A DNA stretch of 59,438 nucleotides, from assembly GCA_944389835.1 (NCBI GenBank), contig CALXNU010000005.1:1-59438 (forward strand). The letters run 5' to 3'. A program made the translations under genes and the position numbers. The stretch comes from an uncultured Succinivibrionaceae bacterium. GTDB lineage: Bacteria > Pseudomonadota > Gammaproteobacteria > Enterobacterales > Succinivibrionaceae. Positions within the stretch are counted from its first letter, which is position 1, and every line of letters starts with the position of its first letter. The notes under the pieces are model-generated. The model was not told the origin of the DNA. It did no database searches and saw only the letters and a list, made by a program, of their open reading frames with translations. Of this stretch, positions 1-8,427 are shown in pieces.

Positions 1-74
1 AGCCGTGTGCGATAAAGTCGCACGCACGGTTCGGAGGGAGGGGCAAGGCGCTAAACGCCATCCCCTACCCCTAT
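1..74 (+). mobile_element. 3' end of a group II intron (domains V and VI)
   Basis: Bases 1-32 form a domain V hairpin: AGCCGTGTGCG pairs with CGCACGCACGGTT around a short loop. One base is missing from the usual GAAA tetraloop region, which here reads ATAAAGT. Bases 36-70 fold as domain VI: GGG (36-38) pairs with CCC (68-70), A39 with T66, GGGG (40-43) with CCCC (62-65), and GGCG (47-50) with CGCC (56-59). A67 is left bulged as the branch-point adenosine. The intron would end with AT at 73-74, seven bases after the bulge, matching the family's AY end. The rest of the intron lies outside the window. A run of ten T follows at once, as expected if the intron sits in a terminator T-tract (group IIC habit, inferred). 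Confidence 0.85.
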
Positions 75-97
75 TTTTTTTTTTAGGAGGTGCCCTT

Positions 98-2080
98 TTG
101 GCCTTAACAGACGATAGCAGTGAAAAATTAGAGCAAAATGAAGCTTTAAAGACGCCTTTGAACTCTCAAGATCCCAAAACAGAAACTCAAGATAAAAAAG
201 AGGGAGAGACATCTTCAGATCTAAAAGAAAAAAGTGTAGAAAAAGATTCTGAAGAGGTAAAGGAGAGTAAGGCTAAAATTAGCTATCCTATTATCCTAAG
301 TGATACTAAAGATCAAAGAGCCACGAGTTTCTTTAGAGGCTATGCGCAATTTTGGCCTTTTTTAAAGCCTTATTGGGTGTTAGCCGCCGTAGGTATTTTA
401 CTTACTGTACCAGTTGGCGCTTTAGATGCGGTGATTGCCTGGTTTTTAAAGCCTTTTATGGATCAGGTGATGATCGCGCAGCAAAAATCCTTTGCCGATT
501 ACGTACCCTTAGTGATTATTGGCTTTACTTTAATTCAAGGCACTTTTATTTACTTATCATCTCTAGTAAATGGCTATGTGGGCGGTAAGATCAATCTTTT
601 AATTCGCACCCGTCTTTATGATAAGCTTTTATCCTTTGAAACTAAGTTTTACGATGCTAATAATTCAGGATCGATTATTTATCGCTTCTTCAATGACGCC
701 GAGCAAGCCTCCTCAGGTTTAATTTCCAATATCAGGCTTTTTTTAACGAAGTTTTTCTCCTCAATCTCCCTAGTGTGCGTGCTTTTTTATAATTCTTGGC
801 AATTGTCGGCCGTAGCCTTAGGTGTGTTAGTATTTTTAATTTTACCGCTTAGAATTGTAAGGCGCAGAATTAAGAAGATTATCTCAAGATCGGTGACAGG
901 CTCCACCTCCATGATCACCTTGTACAATGAGACTACACAAGGCTCAAGAGTTATTAAAGCTTTTAATCTAAAAGAGCATATGCGTGAGGTGTTTCGTCAA
1001 AGGGCTGAGTATTTATTTAATATTTCAATAAAATTAGTGCGTGATACGAATTGGCTCTCCCCGGTGATGCACTTAGTTTCGGCAATTGGTGTGGCAGGAG
1101 TGCTTTACTATGGTGTGCATTTAATCTTATCGGGCGTTATTACCTCAGGATCATTTGTCTCCTTCTTAGCCGCCCTTATCATGCTCTATACACCAATTAA
1201 AACTATTGGTAATAATTACATTTCAGTCCAACAAGCTTTACTTGCCTTAGATAGAATTTATCAGCTTTTAGAGGAAGAGAGCTTTGAGGATGGTAAAGAT
1301 CAAGACAAGGAAGTCTTACAAGGCATTAATAAGAGCATTGAATTTAAGGATGTGCATTTTTCCTATAATCCAGATCGCGAAATTTTAAAGGGTATTTCCT
1401 TTAAAGTTCCAACGGGAAAGAAAATTGCTTTAGTAGGTAATTCAGGTGGTGGTAAGACTACAGTCTGCTCTCTTATTCCGCGTCTTTATGAAGTAGATAG
1501 CGGTGAGATCTTAATTGATGGTAAGGATATTAGAAGTTTTACCTTAGAGTCCTTGCGCCATCAAATTGCCATGGTCTTCCAAGACTCTTTCCTCTTTCAA
1601 GGCACGATAAGGCACAATATTGTCTGTGGCAAACCAGATGCCACTGAAGAGGAAATTCAACAAGCCTTGAAAAACGCCTATTTAGATGAATTTGTCAAAA
1701 CTCTCCCTCAAGGCCTTGAGACGCAAATCGGGGAGAGAGGTGTGTCACTTTCAGGTGGTCAAAAGCAAAGATTATCTATTGCAAGAGCTTTAATTCGCAA
1801 TGCGCCATTAGTTATCTTAGATGAGGCGACCTCAGCTTTAGATAATAAAGCTGAAAAGGTAGTACAAAAGGCTTTAGATAAGCTTATGGAAGGCAGAACT
1901 ACCATTGTGATTGCTCACCGCTTATCAACCATTCGTGACAGTGACTTAATTTTAGTGGTCAATGATGGTTTGATTGTGGAGCGTGGCTCGCATGAGGAAT
2001 TGTTAGCTCAAGACGGGGCTTATGCGGCTTTATATCGCTCACAATTTAAGGCTAAAGAGCAAGAGGAAATGCAAAGTTAA
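98..2080 (+). CDS. msbA: MsbA-type lipid A / multidrug ABC exporter, 660 aa
   Basis: A half-transporter with an N-terminal six-helix exporter domain fused to an ABC ATPase. Family knowledge suggests flipping of lipid A-core, or drug export, across the inner membrane. The start is TTG at 98 with AGGAGG at 85-90 and a 7-base gap. The open frame runs further upstream only because the group II intron happens to lack stops. Residues 1 to about 85 are a charged Lys/Glu-rich tail not typical of MsbA. Membrane helices follow, then Walker A GNSGGGKT at about residue 447, signature LSGGQKQ and Walker B LVILDEATSALD, then the H-loop region IAHRLST. It is longer than E. coli MsbA (582 aa) because of the tail. 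A second exporter lies at 57365, so which one is the true MsbA is uncertain. Confidence 0.85.
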   Translation: MALTDDSSEKLEQNEALKTPLNSQDPKTETQDKKEGETSSDLKEKSVEKDSEEVKESKAKISYPIILSDTKDQRATSFFRGYAQFWPFLKPYWVLAAVGILLTVPVGALDAVIAWFLKPFMDQVMIAQQKSFADYVPLVIIGFTLIQGTFIYLSSLVNGYVGGKINLLIRTRLYDKLLSFETKFYDANNSGSIIYRFFNDAEQASSGLISNIRLFLTKFFSSISLVCVLFYNSWQLSAVALGVLVFLILPLRIVRRRIKKIISRSVTGSTSMITLYNETTQGSRVIKAFNLKEHMREVFRQRAEYLFNISIKLVRDTNWLSPVMHLVSAIGVAGVLYYGVHLILSGVITSGSFVSFLAALIMLYTPIKTIGNNYISVQQALLALDRIYQLLEEESFEDGKDQDKEVLQGINKSIEFKDVHFSYNPDREILKGISFKVPTGKKIALVGNSGGGKTTVCSLIPRLYEVDSGEILIDGKDIRSFTLESLRHQIAMVFQDSFLFQGTIRHNIVCGKPDATEEEIQQALKNAYLDEFVKTLPQGLETQIGERGVSLSGGQKQRLSIARALIRNAPLVILDEATSALDNKAEKVVQKALDKLMEGRTTIVIAHRLSTIRDSDLILVVNDGLIVERGSHEELLAQDGAYAALYRSQFKAKEQEEMQS

Positions 2081-2128
2081 GCCTTTAAAAAAATCTAAAT
2101 TCACTGCGCTTTAAGAGTAACTTTAGGG

Positions 2129-2212
2129 TAAAATAGCGCAAATTTTTAACCTTAACTTCCCTTAAGCTGGGACTTTCTAAAAGAAAGCCCTTAGGGTTGT
2201 TTTAATTTTTTT
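2129..2212 (+). promoter_or_regulatory. xpt leader: candidate promoter and terminator-like hairpin
   Basis: A possible -10 box TAAAAT (2129-2134) precedes a hairpin at 2159-2196. Its inner stem is GGG-A-CTTTC with GAAAG-CCC, and its outer stem pairs CCCTTA with TTAGGG. A T-rich run (2197-2212) follows, and the xpt start codon lies 16 bases further on. AACCTTAA (2148-2155) could compete with CCCTTAAG (2159-2166) for the same 3' arm. The element may therefore be the msbA terminator or an attenuator controlling xpt. It does not match the purine riboswitch core. Confidence 0.4.
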
Positions 2213-2227
2213 ATCGAGGTAAAGGCC

Positions 2228-2821
2228 ATGGGAGCGACTTCTACCGAACAGTCATTTGCTCTTTTAAAAGAACGTATTTTAAAAGATGGTAAGTGTTTGC
2301 CAGGTGGCATTTTAAAGGTTGATAGTTTTATAAACCATCAAATCGATCCAACTTTACTGCGCGCTATGAGCGTGGAGTTTGTAAAGCGCTTTAGCGATGT
2401 TGAGATCAATAAGATTTTAACTATTGAAGCCTCAGGAATTGCACCTGCGGTAGTGCTTGGTATGTTACTTGATGTACCGGTTGTTTTTGCAAAGAAGAAA
2501 AAACCGTCGACAATGGATAATATGCTAACCACTGAAGTTTTCTCCTTTACCAAAAATACCTCCTATACCGTCTGCGTCAGCAGTGATTTTCTCTGCCCTC
2601 AAGATAAGATCCTCTTTATAGATGACTTTTTAGCCAACGGTAATGCCGCTAAGGGTATGATCGATTTAATTAAACAAGCTAATGCCACATTAGTTGGCAT
2701 GGGCTTTTTAATTGAAAAGGCTTTCCAAGAGGGGGGTAAATATTTGCGTGCAGCAGGTATTAGGGTCGAGTCTTTAGCCTTAATTGACAGTCTCGATAAT
2801 TGCCAAATCAAGGTACGCTAA
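2228..2821 (+). CDS. xpt: Xanthine phosphoribosyltransferase, 197 aa
   Basis: Converts xanthine plus PRPP to XMP in the cytoplasm (purine salvage). The protein looks like the Bacillus-type Xpt rather than enterobacterial Gpt: it has the type-I PRT fold, with PRPP-binding motif [11 protein letters not shown] at about residues 127-137 and an EASGIAP loop near residue 67. Length equals the family norm of about 190-197 aa. The start ATG is preceded by GAGG at 2216-2219. The gene is followed after two bases by an NCS2 permease, so the pair makes an import-and-salvage operon. A hairpin leader upstream suggests attenuation, which is inferred only. Confidence 0.93.
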   Translation: MGATSTEQSFALLKERILKDGKCLPGGILKVDSFINHQIDPTLLRAMSVEFVKRFSDVEINKILTIEASGIAPAVVLGMLLDVPVVFAKKKKPSTMDNMLTTEVFSFTKNTSYTVCVSSDFLCPQDKILFIDDFLANGNAAKGMIDLIKQANATLVGMGFLIEKAFQEGGKYLRAAGIRVESLALIDSLDNCQIKVR

Positions 2822-2823
2822 TA

Positions 2824-4173
2824 ATGCAAAATACCCAAGAAACTATTACCGCAGAACAAAAGTCTGAGTTAATTTATGGCCTTGAAGATCGTCCTCCTTT
2901 CAGGGACACCTTCTTTGCCGCCTTGCAGCATTTGCTTGCAATTTTCGTGGCGATCATCACTCCGCCACTTATTATTGCAGGCGCGCTCAATCTTGACTTA
3001 GCTACCACTTCCTTCTTAGTCTCAATGGCACTTTTTGCCTCAGGTATTTCTACCTTTATTCAATGTAAAAGAGTAGGGCCTTTAGGTTGTGGTCTTCTGT
3101 GTATTCAAGGTACCTCTTTCTCATTCATCTCACCTATCATAAGTGCAGGTTTAACTGGCGGCCTTTCATCTATCTTTGGTGCTGTCATTGCAGGATCAGT
3201 GGTGGAGATGGGAATTTCCCGCGCCCTTAAATATACAAGACGTATTATCACCCCATTAGTTTCAGGTATCGTGGTAACTTTAATTGGTATGTCCTTAATT
3301 AAAGTTGGTATCACTGCCTGTGGCGGTGGTTTTGGCGCGATGGAAGATGGCACTTTTGGCTCCTTGCAAAACGTAGGTATTGCAGCTTTAGTTTTAATCT
3401 CCATTTTAATTTTTAATAGAAGCTCAAATCGCTATTTGCGCATGAGCTCCATTGTCATTGGCCTGGCTATTGGCTATGCAGTATCCTTTGCTTTGGGGAT
3501 GGTAGATTTTTCAAGTGTGGAAAGCTATGGTGGTTTAAATGTGCCACTTCCTTTTAAATATGGCATTTCCTTTGATATTTCAGCCATCATCGGTTTAGGT
3601 ATTGTCTATTTAATCACCGCCATTGAAGCTTATGGTGATATTACCGCAAATAGCTTAATTTCAGGTGAGCCAGTCTCTGGTGAGAAGTTTATTAAGCGCG
3701 CCTCAGGGGGTATTTTAGCCGATGGCTTTAATTCCATGCTCGCAGGTGTTTTAAACTCCTTCCCAAATTCTGTTTTCGCTCAAAACAATGGCATGATCCA
3801 ATTAACCGGTGTAGCCTCACGCTATGTAGGTTTCTTTATTGCCGTCTTCTTACTCTTATTAGGCATTTTCCCAGCCGTAGGTTTAGTCTTCTCCTTAATG
3901 CCAGAGCCGGTATTAGGGGGTGCTACTTTATTAATGTTTGGTACCGTAGCTGCCGCTGGAATTAGAATTATTGCCTCACAGAAGATCAATCGTAAAGCTA
4001 CCTTAGTGATGGCTTTATCCTTCTCAATTGGTCTTTCAGTTGAGTTAGTGCCACAGATCTTACAGCAATTACCTGAAGTTATTCGTGGTATTTTCTCATC
4101 TGGCATCACCGCAGGTGGTGTGACTGCCATTTTATCTAATTTCTTAATTAGAATTAAAGGCGAAGAGTATTAA
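2824..4173 (+). CDS. NCS2-family xanthine/uric acid permease, 450 aa
   Basis: Inner-membrane proton symporter of the NCS2 (NAT) family, with about 14 hydrophobic segments. The NAT signature QNNGMIQLTG lies near residue 320 and marks the xanthine/urate branch rather than UraA. The chosen start is ATG 2824, just after the xpt stop, with AAGGTA ahead of it. A longer frame starting at 2800 would overlap xpt and has no binding site. Co-transcription with xpt supports xanthine as the substrate. Candidate names would be PbuX, XanP or XanQ, and the sequence alone does not decide among them. Confidence 0.9.
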   Translation: MQNTQETITAEQKSELIYGLEDRPPFRDTFFAALQHLLAIFVAIITPPLIIAGALNLDLATTSFLVSMALFASGISTFIQCKRVGPLGCGLLCIQGTSFSFISPIISAGLTGGLSSIFGAVIAGSVVEMGISRALKYTRRIITPLVSGIVVTLIGMSLIKVGITACGGGFGAMEDGTFGSLQNVGIAALVLISILIFNRSSNRYLRMSSIVIGLAIGYAVSFALGMVDFSSVESYGGLNVPLPFKYGISFDISAIIGLGIVYLITAIEAYGDITANSLISGEPVSGEKFIKRASGGILADGFNSMLAGVLNSFPNSVFAQNNGMIQLTGVASRYVGFFIAVFLLLLGIFPAVGLVFSLMPEPVLGGATLLMFGTVAAAGIRIIASQKINRKATLVMALSFSIGLSVELVPQILQQLPEVIRGIFSSGITAGGVTAILSNFLIRIKGEEY

Positions 4174-4190
4174 GCAAAGAAGTCCTCTTA

Positions 4191-4213
4191 ACTGCCCAAG
4201 TGCTTTGGGCAGT
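4191..4213 (+). other. Stem-loop after the permease gene
   Basis: ACTGCCCAA (4191-4199) pairs perfectly with TTGGGCAGT (4205-4213). The stem is strong, but A residues follow it on the + strand and no T-run flanks it on either side, so classic intrinsic termination is doubtful. It sits between two convergent genes and may protect the mRNA 3' end. Confidence 0.5.
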
Positions 4214-4226
4214 ACTAAAAAAACGC

Positions 4227-4793
4227 CTATTCCTTGCGATTAGTAAATTTAAAGGGATTTTGGCGTTTTATTTTATCTTTAACCTCCTCAAAACGCTTTA
4301 AAGCCTCCTGAGCCTTATCTTTTTCTGTGTCTTCTTGGTTTGTCTCTTGCAGAGGATCAGCACCATACTGATTTTCACCTGCGGTACCAGGCTTTTGCAT
4401 CAAAAAGAGAAAGGCCAAAAAGAAAAAGGCAAAGCCTAAGGCTGCATAAAAGCAAGCCTCCACAATTTTTTCATCTTGTAAGCGCAAGGCTAAATCGCCA
4501 AAGACCACAATTAAAATGGCCAAAAGAAGTGGCATTAAGATGATCGCCCCTTTTAGGTTTAGATCATGTAAACGGCGCACCCCGACACAAACTAATGGGC
4601 ACAGTAGGATAATAAAACTTAGTGCAAAGATAAGATCGCCTACGATTGGAATAAAGCGACTTATAGCAAAGATTAAACTTTGGGTAATTACAAAAAAGAG
4701 GGCAAAAGACCAAAATTCAAAACGCGAGGCACGCCCTGAAATGCGGTAAAAGCGCTCTTTTAGGCATAAGAGGATACTGTCTTTAAACTGCAT
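4227..4793 (-). CDS. DUF805 family inner-membrane protein, 188 aa
   Basis: The N-terminal part matches the DUF805 pattern: a short amphipathic start ending in RISGRASRFEFW, then helices with VGVRRLHDLNLKG between them. Four hydrophobic segments are visible up to about residue 132. The C-terminal 50 residues are charged (QETNQEDTEKDKAQ and onward), probably cytoplasmic, and include the family's tail motif GENQYGADP. The function of the family is unknown. The gene stands alone, convergent with the xanthine permease, and its start lies just downstream of the terminator of the GH13 gene. Confidence 0.85.
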   Translation of the reverse strand: MQFKDSILLCLKERFYRISGRASRFEFWSFALFFVITQSLIFAISRFIPIVGDLIFALSFIILLCPLVCVGVRRLHDLNLKGAIILMPLLLAILIVVFGDLALRLQDEKIVEACFYAALGFAFFFLAFLFLMQKPGTAGENQYGADPLQETNQEDTEKDKAQEALKRFEEVKDKIKRQNPFKFTNRKE

Positions 4794-4830
4794 AAAACAT
4801 CCATCATTTAAAAATTAAGGCTTAATTTTA

Positions 4831-4858
4831 CAAAAAAAGCCCCACCTTTAAGGTGGGG
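4831..4858 (-). terminator. Intrinsic terminator of the pepD-GH13 operon
   Basis: CCCCACC (4840-4846) pairs with GGTGGGG (4852-4858). On the minus strand the hairpin is followed by a run of seven T (complement of 4832-4838). It lies 30 bases after the GH13 stop. Confidence 0.85.
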
Positions 4859-4887
4859 GTAAGTTAAACTTTGAAAAATTTTTGCCC

Positions 4888-6948
4888 TTAGGCTTTAGCT
4901 TGATTGTTTACAATCACCGTGGAGCGGGCGGGGATGGTTAAAGTTTTGCCTTGGGTTAACTCTTTGATAAATTTTTCTTGGAACTCATCTGAACTCATAG
5001 TTAAACCAAAGCTGTAAACCTTTAAATCCTCACGGGCTAAAAGCTCATATAAAGCCTCTAAGCCTTCACCATGATCGGTGCGGCGAACATTACGTCCGGA
5101 AAGTGGAATTAACAAAGACTCACCTGTATCTTCACTATCATCTTGGCCTTCAAGATCGGTTGGAAGATATAAGGCCGCTAATAGCGGTAAGAGCATCGAT
5201 CCTTGATCTATATTTATGGCCTGTCTTGCCACATTGACTAAGACTAAGGAGAAGCGATTGTTATAGAGGCGAATAAAGCCAAAGTGCGCACCACCTGAGG
5301 TAATAAAGACTTGTGAGCCATAGGTTAAAGCCTCATTAGAGCGTCTTATCGCGGCAAGTTCATGTAAAGCATTTTGGATCTTTGCAGAATAGGGGCTTAC
5401 ATGATGATCGCGCATGGCCTCAAAAGGAAGTGGGGATCTTGGCTGAATTTCGTATTGATTAATAGCATCGCCCAACTCATCGCCTTGATAGATACAAGGT
5501 ATGCCTCTCCAGGTATATAAAGTGGCTAAGGCTGCTAAATAAAGTGATTTCTCACCGCCTATGATGCTATAAAAGCGCGGGAGATCATGATTGTCTAATT
5601 GATTGATAAGACAAATTTTAACCTGCTGTGCCATACCCACTGAATAATTTTCACAGGTGCGACGCAAATCTTCACCAGTATACGGGGTAGGATCACCGGT
5701 TAAATTAACCCCACCAAAGAAAGCGCGAATAGGACTTAAAAAGCCAGTGTAATTAATGGCACCGTCTAAATTATTATCGGTATTTAGAGCATAGCGGCCA
5801 TCTGAGGGGAAGTCACCAATTAATAAGGTATCCTCGCGCACCGATCTTGCCTGCTCGCACATTTGCTTTAAGCGTCTTACATTATTTAAAGAAGTACCCT
5901 CATCACCTACTTGTGAGGCGGCATCAATACACCAACCATCAATACCATAAGGGACTCTTAAATACTTTTTAATAACGCTATTGTGCCCTTTATACATGCT
6001 ATGGCGCACAGCTTTTGAGCCATAGTTTAATTTAGGATTAGTGGGGATATTGCGATAGTAATAGGCATCATCATTGCCTTTGAAGCTATAAAAATCCCGA
6101 TAGGGTGAATCCTTGTGATGGCGTGCCCCCTTACCGGTACGCTCTTGTCTGTCAAACCAGGGGTGATTATCTCCGGTATGATTAAAAGGTGCATTTAAAA
6201 TCAAGCGCATCTCATAACTAAAGGAGTTCATGCGCAGACGCTTTAGCGCACCATTGCCTCCAAAGTGCGAGTCAATGACATCATAGTCTTCGACATCATA
6301 CTTATTAGGTGAGGTGGCTTTGAAAATTGGGGTGAGATATATACCATCAAAGCCCATGCCACGGATATAAGGGAGCATGTTGGAAATACCATCAAGATCA
6401 CCCCCACAATGCACTTCATCTAAATCCTTATATTCAAAGGAGTCATTGTGAATTGGGGTGTCTGCTGCATAGTGAGTGGCATCAATGGTGAAATAGCCTT
6501 TAGAGCTTGCAAATCTATCGGGGAAGATTTGATATAAAATCAAATCTTTAACCCAAGATGGGTGCACATCATTTAGTTCAAAGGCAAAGCAGTGTTGCAG
6601 TAAAGGCGGCTCACGTGACATACCAAGGGAGCTGTACCAGACCACATCAATGGTTTCTTGCTTGTCATTTAAAAGGGCAATCTTAAAGCTATAGCGCTGT
6701 AAGTTTGCACCTTCATCTAAAGGAATTTGCGCCACAAAACGGTGAATTCCAGCTTTAGATCCGGTATAGAGCATATCAACTCGCACCGGCTCATTTTGCG
6801 GGAAAGCCACAAGCTTGGCGCTTAAACGTTTAGGACTTGCACCGCGTACAAAAAGCACTGTGAACTTATGATTGTCACCTGGTGCTGTACAGGTGTGAAA
6901 GCATTGAAACGGAAGGTTGGTCCTCGGTGATGAAGTGTTTTGCCGCAT
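4888..6948 (-). CDS. GH13 maltodextrin-glucosidase-like protein with altered active site, 686 aa
   Basis: Architecture follows MalZ/neopullulanase: an N-terminal beta-sandwich domain (about residues 1-130), the GH13 barrel starting at ILYQIFPDRF, and a C-terminal beta domain. Region IV is normal (LDNHD, H454 and D455) and the nucleophile aspartate is present (D342 in DGWCIDAA). Three otherwise near-invariant positions differ: region I has Asn252 where Asp is expected (LNAPFNHTG), region II has Cys340 in place of the invariant Arg, and region III has Asp379 in place of the general-acid Glu (LIGDF). The protein may be a weak enzyme, a binding protein or a decaying gene. The frame is intact over its whole length. 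It is co-transcribed with pepD (12-base gap) and starts at an ATG with a GGAT site. Confidence 0.85.
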   Translation of the reverse strand: MRQNTSSPRTNLPFQCFHTCTAPGDNHKFTVLFVRGASPKRLSAKLVAFPQNEPVRVDMLYTGSKAGIHRFVAQIPLDEGANLQRYSFKIALLNDKQETIDVVWYSSLGMSREPPLLQHCFAFELNDVHPSWVKDLILYQIFPDRFASSKGYFTIDATHYAADTPIHNDSFEYKDLDEVHCGGDLDGISNMLPYIRGMGFDGIYLTPIFKATSPNKYDVEDYDVIDSHFGGNGALKRLRMNSFSYEMRLILNAPFNHTGDNHPWFDRQERTGKGARHHKDSPYRDFYSFKGNDDAYYYRNIPTNPKLNYGSKAVRHSMYKGHNSVIKKYLRVPYGIDGWCIDAASQVGDEGTSLNNVRRLKQMCEQARSVREDTLLIGDFPSDGRYALNTDNNLDGAINYTGFLSPIRAFFGGVNLTGDPTPYTGEDLRRTCENYSVGMAQQVKICLINQLDNHDLPRFYSIIGGEKSLYLAALATLYTWRGIPCIYQGDELGDAINQYEIQPRSPLPFEAMRDHHVSPYSAKIQNALHELAAIRRSNEALTYGSQVFITSGGAHFGFIRLYNNRFSLVLVNVARQAINIDQGSMLLPLLAALYLPTDLEGQDDSEDTGESLLIPLSGRNVRRTDHGEGLEALYELLAREDLKVYSFGLTMSSDEFQEKFIKELTQGKTLTIPARSTVIVNNQAKA

Positions 6949-6960
6949 ACTTATCCTGCC

Positions 6961-8427
6961 TTATTTTAGCTCTTTTAATGTTTCTCTTACCGCTTCAAAA
7001 ACGTGTAAGACTCCTTTTACGTCCACTCTTTCATCCGGGGAGTGGGGATAATCTATCGTAGCACCAATAGAGACAAGTTGTAATCTTGAAGGAGCTTTTT
7101 TCACAAAGAAGCCACACTCCAAGCCTGCGTGCAAGACGGTGACGATAAGTTTTTCACCGGTAATCTGCTGCCAGTGCTTACTTAAAGTATTAATTAAGTG
7201 ATTAGACGCTGGGGATTGCCAAGCACCGTGTTCACTTTCAACTTTAAAGCTAAAGCTCTCACCTAAAGCTTTAACTTGTGGGAGGGAAGTTTCTTTTGCT
7301 ACGACGTCTTTAAGCTCATTTTCATCTAAAGATCTTGCCATTAAACAAAGCTCAAGTAAGCCTTGCTTAAAGGAGGCCACGCCTAAATTGCAAGAGGTTT
7401 GCACAATATTAGGATCAACTTTAGACCAAGAGTGTGGACCTAGGATTAAAGCGTCAATTAACTTTAAGACTTTTAAAGTTTGAGCGTCGTCAATGAAGGT
7501 TAAAGCCTCAGATCCTGCACTTATTTCAAGGCGCATCTTAGGATCTGTTACTTGAAACTTTTGTCTTAGGCTTTCAAAGTTTAAAAGTAAGTCTTGTTTA
7601 AACTCATTAAGTTGTGAGGATTTAATAGCTAGGGTTACACAGCAATTTGGTGCAATGGAGTTTCGAGCTTGACCGCCTTGTAGCTCACCTAAATAAAGAT
7701 CATAGTCTTTTTTAGAGGCTAAAAGTAGACGTGCTAAGCTTACAATGGCGTTTGCATGTCCTTTGTGAATATCGGTACCGCTGTGACCGCCTTTAAGATC
7801 TAAAAGATTAAGCTTTAAAGCACTAAAACCCTCAGGTAAGGTTACAGGATTTCCCTTATAGTGCATCACAATGTCACAAGATCCCGCGCAACCTACATAA
7901 AGACGGCCGTTTTCCTCAGAGTCTAGATTGATTAGATAATCGGCATCTAAATGTTCACCACTTAAGCCTAAAGCACCTTTCATGGTGGTTTCTTCTTCAA
8001 CGGTGAAAATGGCAGTTAAAGGACCGTGCTCTAAACTCTCATCTTCCAAAAGTGCCAAGCTTGTTGCAATACCAATACCATCGTCAGCACCTAAGGTAGT
8101 ACCTTTAGCGTGCACAAAGCCATCATCGCCCAAATATGGCTCAATAGGATCGGTTAAAAAGTTATGAGTGCTCTGAACGTCTTTTACCGGCACCATATCA
8201 AGGTGGGCTTGTAAAATAACTTTGGGGGCATTTTCATAACCTAATGTAGGTCCCTTTTTAATAATGACGTTACCCACTTCATCGCTATAAGTCTCAAGAC
8301 CCTTACTTTTTGCATAATCTATAAGGTAGGTTGCAAGTTTTTCTTCATGCCCTGAAGGATGAGGGAAAGTGCAAATCTTAGAGAAATGTTGCCAAATAAC
8401 TTTAGGCTCTAAATTTTCAATACTCAT
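6961..8427 (-). CDS. pepD: Aminoacyl-histidine dipeptidase (peptidase D), 488 aa
   Basis: Cytosolic M20C metallopeptidase cleaving Xaa-His and other dipeptides. Metal ligands and catalytic residues are visible: QAHLDMVP (H75 and D77), GADDGIG, and VEEETTM with the catalytic and bridging glutamates. The chosen start is the ATG at 8427, giving MSIENLEPKVIWQHF, which lines up with the E. coli PepD beginning. An in-frame TTG three codons upstream has no better site. Length matches E. coli PepD (485 aa). It is the first gene of an operon with the GH13-like gene. A TATAAT at 8480-8475 on the minus strand is a candidate -10. Confidence 0.93.
   Translation of the reverse strand: MSIENLEPKVIWQHFSKICTFPHPSGHEEKLATYLIDYAKSKGLETYSDEVGNVIIKKGPTLGYENAPKVILQAHLDMVPVKDVQSTHNFLTDPIEPYLGDDGFVHAKGTTLGADDGIGIATSLALLEDESLEHGPLTAIFTVEEETTMKGALGLSGEHLDADYLINLDSEENGRLYVGCAGSCDIVMHYKGNPVTLPEGFSALKLNLLDLKGGHSGTDIHKGHANAIVSLARLLLASKKDYDLYLGELQGGQARNSIAPNCCVTLAIKSSQLNEFKQDLLLNFESLRQKFQVTDPKMRLEISAGSEALTFIDDAQTLKVLKLIDALILGPHSWSKVDPNIVQTSCNLGVASFKQGLLELCLMARSLDENELKDVVAKETSLPQVKALGESFSFKVESEHGAWQSPASNHLINTLSKHWQQITGEKLIVTVLHAGLECGFFVKKAPSRLQLVSIGATIDYPHSPDERVDVKGVLHVFEAVRETLKELK

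Noticed and set aside
5-97. Open frame before the msbA TTG start
   Set aside because: It translates the domain V/VI region of the group II intron and the T-run; the ribosome site supports TTG 98.
2129-2227. Purine riboswitch ahead of xpt
   Set aside because: The conserved riboswitch core and three-way junction are not present.
4191-4213. Hairpin as a classic intrinsic terminator
   Set aside because: No T-run on either strand; listed only as a stem-loop.
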